In this document: piece by piece, positions 36,628 through 45,538 of the stretch
Numbering within the stretch: the first letter of the stretch is position 1
How the letters are laid out: each line of letters begins with the position of its first letter
Origin: Bacillus sp. REN3
Lineage (GTDB): Bacteria; Bacillota; Bacilli; Bacillales; Cytobacillaceae
Direction: 5' to 3'
Assembly: GCF_017912555.1 (NCBI RefSeq)
Contig: NZ_JAERSD010000006.1
Span: 1 to 64,000 of the forward strand
Length of the DNA: 64,000 nucleotides
Made by a program: the position numbers and the translations under genes
Notes under the pieces: model-generated
The model's database searches: none
What the model saw: only the letters and a program-made list of their open reading frames with translations
Told to the model about the DNA's origin: nothing

Positions 36628-36831
36628 CTAAAAATACTTGTTACAGTTAGGGCATTGTTGTCCATGTTCTTGGCGCTTAACCCTTGTTTGGCATAAAGGA
36701 CACATTACTAATTTTGTATCCTCATTTAGCTTTGCTGTGCGGTCAAGAATAACTGCTCTACTTGAACGGAAATTTTTCAAAAGAGTAACTATCGCTATCG
36801 CTATTACTGTTAATGTGATAAATAACTCCAT
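36628..36831 (-). CDS. small membrane-anchored zinc-ribbon protein
   Basis: 67 residues: an N-terminal membrane helix (LFITLTVIAIAIVTLL), a basic linker and a C-terminal CPLC...CPNC zinc ribbon. GGGGGAGG lies nine bases before the ATG and a terminator follows. No named family recognised. Similar one-helix zinc-ribbon proteins occur in many Firmicutes without known roles. Confidence 0.65.
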   Translation of the reverse strand: MELFITLTVIAIAIVTLLKNFRSSRAVILDRTAKLNEDTKLVMCPLCQTRVKRQEHGQQCPNCNKYF

Positions 36832-36849
36832 TGAAATAGCCTCCCCCTG

Positions 36850-37290
36850 ATGATTTATTTAATATATATACATGTAGAATTATAGTTTTGTTTCATTATT
36901 TTAATAAAATTTCCTTTTATTTTTCTTAATATAAAAGCAACAATCTTTTTAGAAAAGAACCTTCCTTTTCAATCACTCCGATGAATTCCTGGGAATTAGC
37001 AATCTCCCCCCAAAAAGCTCAGGTCTTGTCCTGGATGGAAGTCTGGACTTAAGGGTTTCATCAATTTGGTCGTTAGCCTTCCTCGGTGCCCAATCAGGCC
37101 TTCTTTCGGTTTCATCACTGCATGCCCCGTGGAACAATGGCTGCCCTTCAAGGTTTTTTTCAGTTGCCCCGGGAATTGGAAGGTTCCTTTAAATCGTGTT
37201 AATAAAAGACAACTTCTTTCCTGAAATTCACAGCATAAGCCTAAATACTCATATGTTATAATTTTCATAACATTGTAGCCATATAAAAGG
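36850..37290. other. intergenic stretch, nothing firmly recognised
   Basis: About 440 bases upstream of the secreted metalloprotease gene. A 90-codon minus-strand frame (36996-37268) has no ribosome binding site and no family resemblance. Confidence 0.35.
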
Positions 37291-37300
37291 AAAGGGGAGG

Positions 37301-38008
37301 ATGAAATTGCGCAAATTCATACAGCTCTTGATCGTGTCTCTCTTCTCCTTTCCGCTGCTCGGCAGCTCAAATGCCGATATTAATGGTATTCTCCTCAATC
37401 AATATCCTAAACAATCAATCTTATACAATTCTCTTGAGCCTCTTGCTGCGGACGATACAGGTGAACTGTTCATCCTTCCGGAAGGGGATTTTGACCAGCA
37501 AGAGGCCGCAAGGATTATAAACAGGATTGCTCTTCTTCCGGATTCCATGCTGGAAAAAACAGCTGAGCATAACATCAAAATCAAGCTATTTGAAGGCAAT
37601 TTAACCGACAACCCATCTGTCAGGCATTTAAAGGGAGTGATTCCCCGCGGCTACGAATCCGGCAAGACTTGGGACGATGTACCGGGAATCGGGGGCTCTA
37701 AGCTTGTCCTTGTTAAAATTGGCAGCAGCCAGAGGGGACATGGACATGGCTCTGTGAACCTTGAGCTCCATGAACTTGCACATTCACTGGATCGGTATGT
37801 TTATGGAGGAATTAGGGAGGATGAGAGATTCGAGCAAATCTGGAGAAAGGAGAGCAGCTTGTTGTTCCCTGGCCAATCCTATTTCCTTGATTACCCAGAA
37901 GAATACTTCGCAGAGGCTTTTGCAATGTTTTATATCGGCGGCATCCCTGCCCGGTTGCTTAAGCAAAAAGCCCCACGGACATTTGGGTATATTGATAGCC
38001 TCGAATGA
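37301..38008 (+). CDS. secreted anthrax lethal-factor-like metalloprotease (PPEP-like)
   Basis: 235 residues: signal peptide (about 1-26), then an ATLF-type catalytic domain. Zinc motif HELAH at 157-161 (Glu158 catalytic) and a candidate third ligand Glu205 in YPEEYFAEAF, 48 residues after the first His. That spacing matches anthrax lethal factor (His686/Glu735) and fits Pro-Pro endopeptidases such as PPEP-1. The protein is close to the size of a single catalytic domain and has no sorting signal, so it is probably secreted. Substrate unknown. AAAGGGGAGG precedes the ATG. It lies just before thyA but likely has its own promoter. Confidence 0.8.
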   Translation: MKLRKFIQLLIVSLFSFPLLGSSNADINGILLNQYPKQSILYNSLEPLAADDTGELFILPEGDFDQQEAARIINRIALLPDSMLEKTAEHNIKIKLFEGNLTDNPSVRHLKGVIPRGYESGKTWDDVPGIGGSKLVLVKIGSSQRGHGHGSVNLELHELAHSLDRYVYGGIREDERFEQIWRKESSLLFPGQSYFLDYPEEYFAEAFAMFYIGGIPARLLKQKAPRTFGYIDSLE

Positions 38009-38076
38009 ATTGCAACAAGCGATTTATCTGATAAAATAGAAAGGATAAACGGCTTGTTTGAAAGGCAGGGACATTC

Positions 38077-38871
38077 ATGAAACAATATTTGGACTTATGC
38101 AGGCATGTGCTTGAAACTGGTGTGGAAAAAAGCGACCGTACGGGAACTGGTACGATCAGTACTTTTGGCTATCAAATGAGATTCGATCTCCAGCAAGGTT
38201 TTCCATTGCTGACAACTAAAAAACTCCATGTGAAATCGATAATTCATGAACTCCTTTGGTTCCTGAGAGGAGATACGAATGTTAAATACCTTCAGGAAAA
38301 TGGGGTAAGGATATGGAATGAGTGGGCAGACGAGAATGGGGATTTAGGACCTGTCTATGGACATCAGTGGCGATCCTGGAATGGAGCGGATGGAGTAACC
38401 ATTGACCAAATATCCGAATTGATACATACAATCAAGACCAATCCCGATTCCAGAAGAATGATTGTCAATGCCTGGAACGTGGCTGAACTTGACAAGATGG
38501 CTCTGCCTCCTTGCCATTGCATGTTTCAATTTTATGTGGCAGACGGCAAACTTTCGTGCCAGCTATACCAAAGATCAGCAGATGTCTTCCTTGGAGTGCC
38601 GTTCAATATTGCATCGTATGCACTTTTAACGATGATGATTGCACAGGTGACGGATCTTGAACCGGGTGAATTCATCCACACTTTCGGAGATACACATATT
38701 TACCTTAACCACTTGGATCAAGTTAAACTTCAGCTGACAAGGGATCCGAAACCTCTGCCGAAAATGAGAATCAATCCTGAAGTGAAGTCGATTTTCAGCT
38801 TTAAATTTGAGGACTTTGAAATTGTTGATTATGATGCGCATCCGCATATTAAGGGAGTTGTCAGCGTATGA
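38077..38871 (+). CDS. thyA: thymidylate synthase
   Basis: 264 residues, classical ThyA with the nucleophile cysteine in [27 protein letters not shown]-like ([14 protein letters not shown]) phosphate loop and [13 protein letters not shown]. Converts dUMP and methylene-THF to dTMP and dihydrofolate. Overlaps dfrA by four bases; equivalent to B. subtilis thyB-dfrA. Confidence 0.97.
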   Translation: MKQYLDLCRHVLETGVEKSDRTGTGTISTFGYQMRFDLQQGFPLLTTKKLHVKSIIHELLWFLRGDTNVKYLQENGVRIWNEWADENGDLGPVYGHQWRSWNGADGVTIDQISELIHTIKTNPDSRRMIVNAWNVAELDKMALPPCHCMFQFYVADGKLSCQLYQRSADVFLGVPFNIASYALLTMMIAQVTDLEPGEFIHTFGDTHIYLNHLDQVKLQLTRDPKPLPKMRINPEVKSIFSFKFEDFEIVDYDAHPHIKGVVSV

Positions 38872-39353
38872 TTTCACTCATTTGGGCGATGGATGAAAAC
38901 CGGGTCATCGGCGTTGATAATCAACTGCCATGGAGGATCCCCGAGGATCTAAAATTTTTCAAGCGAGTGACAATGGGCCATGCGATCGCAATGGGAAGAA
39001 AGACATTCGAGTCAATCGGAAAGCCTTTGCCAGGGAGGGAAAACATCATCATCACCCGGGACAGGGAATATGCCGCTGAGGGATGCACCGTCATGAATTC
39101 CGTTGATGAGCTTTTCGATTATGCAGACAGGAAAAGGGAAGAAGTTTTTGTGATCGGCGGCGCTGAAATTTTCAAGGAAATCCTCCCAAGGGCAGATAGA
39201 CTCTATCTGACAATGATTCATGAACAATTCGAGGGAGACACATTTTTTCCAGTATTCGATATTGGAAAATGGAGGCTTGAATCAAGGGAAAAAGGGCCAA
39301 AGAACGAAAAGAACCCATATGACTATGAATTCTTGATTTATAAGCGGATTTAA
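38868..39353 (+). CDS. dfrA: dihydrofolate reductase
   Basis: 161 residues. [17 protein letters not shown] start, catalytic Asp in [16 protein letters not shown]-binding [15 protein letters not shown] and GGAEIF. Regenerates tetrahydrofolate from the dihydrofolate made by ThyA. Coupled to thyA by an ATGA overlap. Confidence 0.97.
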   Translation: MISLIWAMDENRVIGVDNQLPWRIPEDLKFFKRVTMGHAIAMGRKTFESIGKPLPGRENIIITRDREYAAEGCTVMNSVDELFDYADRKREEVFVIGGAEIFKEILPRADRLYLTMIHEQFEGDTFFPVFDIGKWRLESREKGPKNEKNPYDYEFLIYKRI

Positions 39354-39412
39354 GTTTGCGAGCAACAGTATTCGAATTAGCTGCTGCAAAAAGAACAATC
39401 TTAAAATGAAAA

Positions 39413-39451
39413 AAGCACAGCCTCCAATAATCGGGGCTGTGCTTCTTTTTT
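39413..39451 (+). terminator. intrinsic terminator of thyA-dfrA
   Basis: AAGCACAGCC and GGCTGTGCTT form a 10-bp stem followed by a T-rich run. Confidence 0.9.
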
Positions 39452-39488
39452 CATAACAATGAACGAATTAGAGGGACGGGGATGACGA

Positions 39489-39710
39489 TTATCCAAATTG
39501 AGAAAGACTTTCCATCATCTCTTTGAATTCCGCAGGGGAACAAAAATCATCAGGAGTGAAGTTAGCGCGAATCCATTCCACCATTTCAACAGGGGTGTTG
39601 AAAAACTCTCCACTTGAATCACTTTTCCTGATCATGTATCTGCCATTATCCTCATCAACCGTGATTTCAACTGGCATTGCTCCGTCAAGACTGCATAAAG
39701 AAAATTCCAT
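39489..39710 (-). CDS. small conserved hypothetical protein (YpmP-like position)
   Basis: 73-residue acidic protein, C-terminal half helical (FTPDDFCSPAEFKEMMESL). GGAGGG lies seven bases before the ATG. B. subtilis has a small gene, ypmP, beside ilvA; position and size suggest this is its counterpart, but I cannot confirm similarity. Confidence 0.55.
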   Translation of the reverse strand: MEFSLCSLDGAMPVEITVDEDNGRYMIRKSDSSGEFFNTPVEMVEWIRANFTPDDFCSPAEFKEMMESLSQFG

Positions 39711-39805
39711 TTCTCATCCCTCCAACAGATAGTCCATTTTAATGTTATTTTACTACCTTTCTATTCAGACTGGAAGAACAAGAATTTAAATATTTGAAAA
39801 ATTCT

Positions 39806-39834
39806 TTCGACGGACCTGGAATCCATGTTATAAT
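39806..39834 (+). promoter_or_regulatory. promoter of ilvA
   Basis: TTCGAC (39806-39811) and TATAAT (39829-39834) with a 17-base spacer, 38 bases before the ATG. Confidence 0.6.
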
Positions 39835-39871
39835 GGAAAAATTAATATTTGAGCAAAGTGAGGGTGACAAA

Positions 39872-41140
39872 ATGGAACAGAAAACAATGAGCAAAAAATG
39901 GGTGAATGTAGAAGATATTTTAATTGCCTACCGACACCTTAAAGAGGTTGTTGCCCATACACCATTGCAGTTTAACCAGCGTTTATCGGAAAAATACGGA
40001 GCTGAAATTTACTTAAAGAGGGAGGACCTCCAGCATGTCCGTTCTTTCAAGCTGAGAGGAGCATACTATGCGATGAAACTGCTTTGGGAATCGGGACTTC
40101 AGAATGGGGTAGTCTGCGCAAGTGCAGGCAACCACGCGCAGGGTGTGGCCTATGCATGCCGGCAATTGGGGGTTAGCGGAAAGATCTTCATGCCGGCGAC
40201 AACGCCAGGGCAGAAGGTCAGCCAGGTAGAGATGTTCGGCCGCGGAAATGTTGAAATCGTTCTAGTTGGAGATACTTTTGATGATTCGTATCGAGAGGCA
40301 TGGGCCTGTGCCGAAAAAGAGGGACGAGAGTTCATCCATCCATTTGATGATGAGAAAGTCATTGCCGGACAGGGAACCGTTGCGGTGGAGATCATGAATG
40401 ATTGCCAGGAATCGGTCGATTACGTGGTTGCCGGCATTGGTGGCGGAGGATTGATGGCTGGGCTGAGTACCTACATAAAAAGCGTTTCGCCCGCCACTAA
40501 GATGATTGGAGTCGAACCAGGAGGAGCTGCATCCATGAGTGCAGCACTATCGGAAGATCATGTCCTTTCCCTTGAAAACATAGATACATTCGTTGATGGC
40601 GCAGCAGTGAAATGCGTAGGCGAAAAAACATTCGATATTTGCCGGGAATCCATGGACGGAATCATCGATGTGCCTGAAGGAAAAGTATGCAGCTCAATCC
40701 TGGAGCTCTACAATAAGCACGCAATTGTCACCGAGCCTGCTGGAGCTTTGCCCATTGCCGCTTTGGATTTTTTAAGGGAAGAAATAAAAGGAAAGACAGT
40801 GGTCTGTGTGATCAGCGGGGGAAATAATGATATCGGTAGGATGCAGGAAATCAAGGAGCGATCCTTGCTTTATGAAGGACTCCTATATTACTTCATCGTC
40901 AATTTTCCCCAGCGGGCAGGTGCATTACGCGAATTCCTCGACGATGTCCTGGGGCCAGGGGATGATATCACAAGGTTTGAATATACGAAGAAAAACAATA
41001 AAGAAAGCGGTCCGGCGCTGGTCGGCATTGAGTTGAAGAATAAGGATGATTACCCTAGGTTAATTGCCAGCATGGAGAAGAAAGGCTTCTCCTATATGGA
41101 ATTAAACAAAGACAATCAGCTCTTCAATTTGCTTGTTTGA
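39872..41140 (+). CDS. ilvA: threonine ammonia-lyase, biosynthetic
   Basis: 422 residues, PLP enzyme with the Schiff-base lysine in RSFKLRGAY, ASAGNHAQGVAYA and GIGGGGLMAG; a single ACT-like regulatory domain at the C-terminus, the short IlvA form of Bacillus. Makes 2-oxobutanoate, the entry to isoleucine. ATG at 39872 follows GAGGGTGA; the in-frame codons further upstream include the promoter. In the Bacillus order ilvA is near ypmQ; here the hydrogenase block separates them. Confidence 0.95.
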   Translation: MEQKTMSKKWVNVEDILIAYRHLKEVVAHTPLQFNQRLSEKYGAEIYLKREDLQHVRSFKLRGAYYAMKLLWESGLQNGVVCASAGNHAQGVAYACRQLGVSGKIFMPATTPGQKVSQVEMFGRGNVEIVLVGDTFDDSYREAWACAEKEGREFIHPFDDEKVIAGQGTVAVEIMNDCQESVDYVVAGIGGGGLMAGLSTYIKSVSPATKMIGVEPGGAASMSAALSEDHVLSLENIDTFVDGAAVKCVGEKTFDICRESMDGIIDVPEGKVCSSILELYNKHAIVTEPAGALPIAALDFLREEIKGKTVVCVISGGNNDIGRMQEIKERSLLYEGLLYYFIVNFPQRAGALREFLDDVLGPGDDITRFEYTKKNNKESGPALVGIELKNKDDYPRLIASMEKKGFSYMELNKDNQLFNLLV

Positions 41141-41313
41141 TATTAATGATAGATAAATTGGGCAAGATATAATAAAATAATAAATGTCACACTTGGTGAA
41201 ATTCTTAAAGCCTTTGTGAATTTATAATGAACTTTCGTAACTTAGCTCCCAATCAGGGAATAAAAGTAATATAATCATAGTAGATTTACAATAAGTTTAA
41301 AGGAGATGTTGAT

Positions 41314-41517
41314 ATGTTATCAAACATCGGTGTTCCTGGGTTGATTCTAATTCTAGTTCTTGCCCTGATCATCTTTGGTCCAAAGAAGCTTCCTGAAATC
41401 GGGCGGGCGTTCGGTCAGACACTTCGTGAATTCAAAAAATCCACTCGTGAATTGACTAGCGATGTCATGGAAGAGTTCGAGGAAGAAAAGAAGGAAGTTA
41501 CCAAAGTTACTAAATAA
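41314..41517 (+). CDS. tatA: Tat translocase protein TatA
   Basis: 67 residues: N-terminal membrane helix ([15 protein letters not shown]), the hinge [10 protein letters not shown] and an amphipathic helix, then an acidic/lysine-rich tail. Forms the pore-like component of the twin-arginine pathway. AGGAGATG precedes the ATG. A terminator separates it from tatC. Immediately upstream of a Tat-dependent hydrogenase. Confidence 0.95.
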   Translation: MLSNIGVPGLILILVLALIIFGPKKLPEIGRAFGQTLREFKKSTRELTSDVMEEFEEEKKEVTKVTK

Positions 41518-41550
41518 GGTGTAAGATGTTTTAGTCTTACACCTTTTTCT
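41517..41550 (+). terminator. intrinsic terminator between tatA and tatC
   Basis: AGGTGTAAGA and TCTTACACCT form a 10-bp stem with an eight-base loop and five T. Likely lets most transcripts stop after tatA. Confidence 0.85.
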
Positions 41551-41736
41551 CTTCAATGCGATGTTAAATAGTACTGTTTAGAATGGAACCAGCGATACTT
41601 CTGCTGATTGGCGGATTGGCCGTGGCAATTTGCGGCCTGTCCCCAGCCATGGAGTGGAATCCTTAAGGAAATAGCAAACATTATATTTAACATAGCTTGT
41701 TCAAAAGTGCAACAAAGGAATTGGCAGGGGATCAGT

Positions 41737-42510
41737 ATGGAAGATAAAGAATTGAATCTCGTCGACCACCTCGATGAACTTCGGAAAAGGCTAATCATTT
41801 CCGCGGTCGCGTTCATCGTTTTTTTCGGGGTAGGCTTCGTCTATGTTAAAGATATTTATGAATTTTTCGTCCGCGACCTGGATGTGAAGCTGATCGTTCT
41901 TGGTCCAAGCGACATCATCTGGATTTATTTCATGCTTGCGACCATCATTGCGATTGCCGGGACGATTCCAGTCCTGGCCACACAACTCTGGTTGTTTGTA
42001 AAACCAGCGCTCAAGCCGATTGAAAGGAAAATCTCCCTTTCTTACATTCCGGCTTTGTTCATTCTCTTCATTGTTGGGCTTGCATTCGGATATTTCGTCA
42101 TCTTTCCGACTGTATTGAACTTCCTGGTTGAGCTGAGCGGTGACATGCTGGTTACGAACTTCACTGCGGAAAAATATTTCAAGTTCATCATGCATATGAC
42201 CATCCCATTCGGGATCTTGTTTGAGCTGCCGGTCGTCGTCATGTTTCTTACTTCGCTTGGAATCATCAACCCATATGTCCTGGTGAAAATCAGGAAGTAT
42301 GCATACTTTGTCCTGATTGTGATATCAGTCGTGATTTCGCCTCCTGACTTCATGTCAGATATCATTGTGACAATTCCGCTGCTGATTTTATATGAAATCA
42401 GCATCAACCTTTCCAAACTTGTCTACAGAAGGAAGTTGAAGAAAGAAAAAGAATGGCAGGAAGAATTCGGTGACACGGAAGAAAATGATAGAGAAAAAAC
42501 CTCAGTATAA
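41737..42510 (+). CDS. tatC: Tat translocase receptor TatC
   Basis: 257 residues, six membrane helices; starts with LVDHLDELRKRLI, the conserved cytosolic N-terminus, and contains the FGILFELPVVV region with its conserved Glu. Recognises twin-arginine signal peptides together with TatA. ATG at 41737 follows GGGGATC; longer in-frame codons are not supported. Placed between tatA and the hydrogenase operon. Confidence 0.95.
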   Translation: MEDKELNLVDHLDELRKRLIISAVAFIVFFGVGFVYVKDIYEFFVRDLDVKLIVLGPSDIIWIYFMLATIIAIAGTIPVLATQLWLFVKPALKPIERKISLSYIPALFILFIVGLAFGYFVIFPTVLNFLVELSGDMLVTNFTAEKYFKFIMHMTIPFGILFELPVVVMFLTSLGIINPYVLVKIRKYAYFVLIVISVVISPPDFMSDIIVTIPLLILYEISINLSKLVYRRKLKKEKEWQEEFGDTEENDREKTSV

Positions 42511-42545
42511 AAGCCATCAGATTTCACAATCTGATGGCTTTTTCT
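42510..42545 (+). terminator. intrinsic terminator of tatC
   Basis: AAGCCATCAGAT and ATCTGATGGCTT form a 12-bp stem with a short loop and five T. Confidence 0.9.
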
Positions 42546-42729
42546 ATGCTTGAAAAATGTAACACCCCTTTATCGTCGATTTTTCAACGAAATCACTGTT
42601 ATTACTGACTTAAGGATTCTTTGTGTCAATATTCAAAAAGTAAGGACTCATCGGCCGCTGTTATGGTACATTTTGGGTAAATCAACACCAATTCAATTCT
42701 TTTCATGGCATTAAGGGAGGGTTAGAGAG

Positions 42730-43812
42730 ATGGGTATCAAAGCAAAAAAGACGATTTATGAAACTGCCCTGGAGCAAGGAGTTTCCAGACGGGATTTTCT
42801 GAAAATGTGCACTGCCCTTACAGCGGCTATGGGGTTGGAATTCAATCAATCCGGCAAGGTAGTGGAAGCGATGGAAATCAGTGAGCGAGTTCCTGTGATC
42901 TGGCTGCAGCTGCAGGACTGCACAGGTTGTTCGGAGTCATTTATCCGTTCTTCGCATCCGAAAACAGAAAGCGTCTTGCTTGAAATGATTTCGCTCGAGT
43001 ATTCAGAAGTGCTTTCGGCAGCTGCTGGTCATCAGGTTGAAGCTGCGATGAAGAAGGTCATAGAGGAATATGAAGGCAAGTATGTGCTCGCTGTAGAGGG
43101 AAGCATTCCTGAGGATTCCGCGTTTTTGACTGTTGGAGGGATAGACGCCAAAGAGACATTCCTGGAAGCGGCAAAGGGCGCGAAAGCGATTATCGCATAT
43201 GGAAGCTGTTCATCATGGGGAGGAATACCGGCAGCCGGACCGAATCCTACTGGCGCTAAGCCGATCACTGAATTTGTAAAAGATACACCTGTTATCCTCG
43301 TTCCTGGTTGTCCTCCAATAGCGGAAGTGATGACTGGCGTAATTGCTCATATTATCACATTCGGGTCGCTGCCAGAGCTTGATCATCTTGGTAGGCCGAA
43401 AGCATTTTACCGGCACCGAATCCATGATAAATGCAACAGAAGGGCATATTTCGATGCCGGTCTTTTCGTGGAGTCATTTGACGATGAAGGTGCCAAACAA
43501 GGCTACTGCCTCTATAAGGTAGGATGCAAGGGGCCGACAACCTATAATGCGTGCGCAGAGATGCGCTGGAATGGAGGAGTCAGCTATCCGATCCAATCAG
43601 GGAATCCATGTATCGGCTGTGCGGAAAAAGGCTTCTGGGACAATGGACCATTCTTCGTCCGCCGTGCCAAGATACCGGGAACCCAGACAACGATCAATCC
43701 GGATGATGTTGGATTGGCTGCGACTGCCCTTACAGCCGCTGGAGTTGCTGTCCATGCTGCAGGAACGGTAGTTAAAAAGAAACTTGATGACAAACGGGGT
43801 GGAGAAGAATGA
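42730..43812 (+). CDS. hyaA: [NiFe] hydrogenase small subunit, group 1, Tat-exported
   Basis: 360 residues. Twin-arginine signal SRRDFLKMCTAL (residues 19-30), iron-sulfur ligands of the proximal (DCTGCSESF, YGSCSSWGG, PGCPP), distal (HDKC, GYCLYKVGC) and medial (NAC, CIGC) clusters, and a C-terminal membrane anchor (GLAATALTAAGVAVHAAG). Closely resembles E. coli HyaA, but both extra cysteines that mark oxygen-tolerant enzymes are Gly (CTGC instead of CTCC; CSSWGG instead of CASWGC). Electron-transfer subunit of a membrane-bound uptake hydrogenase facing the outside. Overlaps the large-subunit gene by four bases. The symbol follows the E. coli usage. Confidence 0.95.
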   Translation: MGIKAKKTIYETALEQGVSRRDFLKMCTALTAAMGLEFNQSGKVVEAMEISERVPVIWLQLQDCTGCSESFIRSSHPKTESVLLEMISLEYSEVLSAAAGHQVEAAMKKVIEEYEGKYVLAVEGSIPEDSAFLTVGGIDAKETFLEAAKGAKAIIAYGSCSSWGGIPAAGPNPTGAKPITEFVKDTPVILVPGCPPIAEVMTGVIAHIITFGSLPELDHLGRPKAFYRHRIHDKCNRRAYFDAGLFVESFDDEGAKQGYCLYKVGCKGPTTYNACAEMRWNGGVSYPIQSGNPCIGCAEKGFWDNGPFFVRRAKIPGTQTTINPDDVGLAATALTAAGVAVHAAGTVVKKKLDDKRGGEE

Positions 43813-45527
43813 GTGAACGGATAGTAGTTGATCCCATCACTAGGATTGAAGGGCATCTAAGGATCGAAGCGGACATTGATGATAAAGGTGTAATCAAGGA
43901 TGCATACAGTTCTGGGACTTCCATCCGCGGACTTGAACTGATCGTAAGGGACAGGGACCCTCGAGATGTCTGGGCATATGTCCAAAGGATATGCGGTGTA
44001 TGTACAACGGTGCATGCCCTTGCAGCCATAAGGTCCGTAGAGGACGCACTTGATATCAAAATACCAAAAAATGCTCATTTAATCAGGGACATAATGAACC
44101 AGACCGTGTTTGCGCATGACCATGTTGTCCATTTCTACCACTTGCACGCCCTTGATTGGGTAGATGTAGTCAGCGCGCTTAAAGCCGATGTGAATGAGAC
44201 CTCGAAGATCGCACAATCAATCTCAACTTGGCCGAAATCTTCGCCGGGATATTTCAAAGATGTCCAAACGAAGGTAAAACGGATTGTTGAGAGCGGACAG
44301 CTTGGAATTTTCGCAAATGGCTATTGGGGACACAAGGCTTATAAGCTCCCTCCAGAGGTCAATCTTCTTGCTGTAGCGCACTATCTTGAAGCATTGGATT
44401 GGCAAAAGGAAATTGTGAAAATCCATACTATTTTCGGCGGGAAAAACCCGCATCCTCATTATGTTGTCGGTGGTATGGCAACACCACTCGATATCAATAG
44501 CGACAATGGTATCCATGCCGAGCGCCTGTCGCATGTTTCCCAATTGATCGACGAAGCCAGGGAATTCGTCAATCAGGTGTATATCCCTGACTTGATCGCG
44601 ATTGGTTCTTTTTATAAGGATTGGACGCATGGCGGCGGTTTGAACAACTATATGTGCTACGGGGACTTTTCAACCACCCATCTATATGACACGAAAAATT
44701 ACAGGATTCCGCGCGGAATCATCCTTGATGGCAATCTGAATGAAATTCATGACATAGACTTGAAGGATCCGTCCCATATACAGGAATTCATTGATCATTC
44801 TTGGTATACGTACGAAGGCAAGGACAAGGGCGGCAAGCACCCATGGGATGGTGAAACAACCTTTAACTATACCGGACCGAAAGCGCCTTTCAAGACATTG
44901 GATACAGACGAGAAATACAGCTGGCTGAAAGCCCCGCGCTGGAAGGAGAAGCCTATGGAAACAGGTCCGCTAGCAAGGATGATGATCGGCTATGCATCTG
45001 GTAAAGATGAGATAGTCAATATTGTCGATGAAACTCTTGCGAAGATTGGCCTTCCTGTAAAGGCACTGCAGTCAGCACTGGGGCGTACGGTTGCCCGCGG
45101 GCTTGAAACCGTGCTTATGACCAACTGGATGAGAAATGACATGGATGAATTATTAAAGAATATTAAAAATGGCGACCAGGTTACATTCGATCGGACGAAA
45201 TGGGAGCCTGAAAGCTGGCCGAAGAAAACACAAGGAATCGGCTGGATGGAGGCGCCTAGGGGTGCTTTGGGGCATTGGATTGAAATAATGGATGGAAAGA
45301 CAAAAAATTATCAGGCAGTAGTGCCTACAACATGGAATGCATCCCCTAAGGACCATAACGGCAACATCGGTGCTTACGAAGCAGCATTGAAAGGCACACC
45401 TCTTCTCGATAAGGAGAAGCCGCTCGAGATTCTCAGGATCATCCACTCATTCGATCCTTGCCTTGCGTGTGCGGTGCATCTTACAGATCTGGAATCAAAA
45501 AATATGACTGAAATACGGATCGGTTAG
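43809..45527 (+). CDS. hyaB: [NiFe] hydrogenase large subunit
   Basis: 572 residues with both nickel-binding motifs: L1 RICGVCTTVH (about 60-69) and L2 DPCLACAVH near the C-terminus. The 15 residues after the last His are the peptide removed by the maturation protease after nickel insertion. Catalyses H2 oxidation at the Ni-Fe(CN)2CO centre. Exported as a complex with the small subunit, lacking a signal of its own. Followed after 11 bases by the cytochrome gene. Confidence 0.97.
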   Translation: MSERIVVDPITRIEGHLRIEADIDDKGVIKDAYSSGTSIRGLELIVRDRDPRDVWAYVQRICGVCTTVHALAAIRSVEDALDIKIPKNAHLIRDIMNQTVFAHDHVVHFYHLHALDWVDVVSALKADVNETSKIAQSISTWPKSSPGYFKDVQTKVKRIVESGQLGIFANGYWGHKAYKLPPEVNLLAVAHYLEALDWQKEIVKIHTIFGGKNPHPHYVVGGMATPLDINSDNGIHAERLSHVSQLIDEAREFVNQVYIPDLIAIGSFYKDWTHGGGLNNYMCYGDFSTTHLYDTKNYRIPRGIILDGNLNEIHDIDLKDPSHIQEFIDHSWYTYEGKDKGGKHPWDGETTFNYTGPKAPFKTLDTDEKYSWLKAPRWKEKPMETGPLARMMIGYASGKDEIVNIVDETLAKIGLPVKALQSALGRTVARGLETVLMTNWMRNDMDELLKNIKNGDQVTFDRTKWEPESWPKKTQGIGWMEAPRGALGHWIEIMDGKTKNYQAVVPTTWNASPKDHNGNIGAYEAALKGTPLLDKEKPLEILRIIHSFDPCLACAVHLTDLESKNMTEIRIG

Positions 45528-45538
45528 GAGGCTGAACC

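Noticed and set aside
42546-42729. FNR or Rex operator before the hydrogenase operon
   Set aside because: The region has TTTGTGTCAATATTCAAAA, which is only loosely palindromic and does not match TGTGA-N6-TCACA or the Rex consensus well enough.
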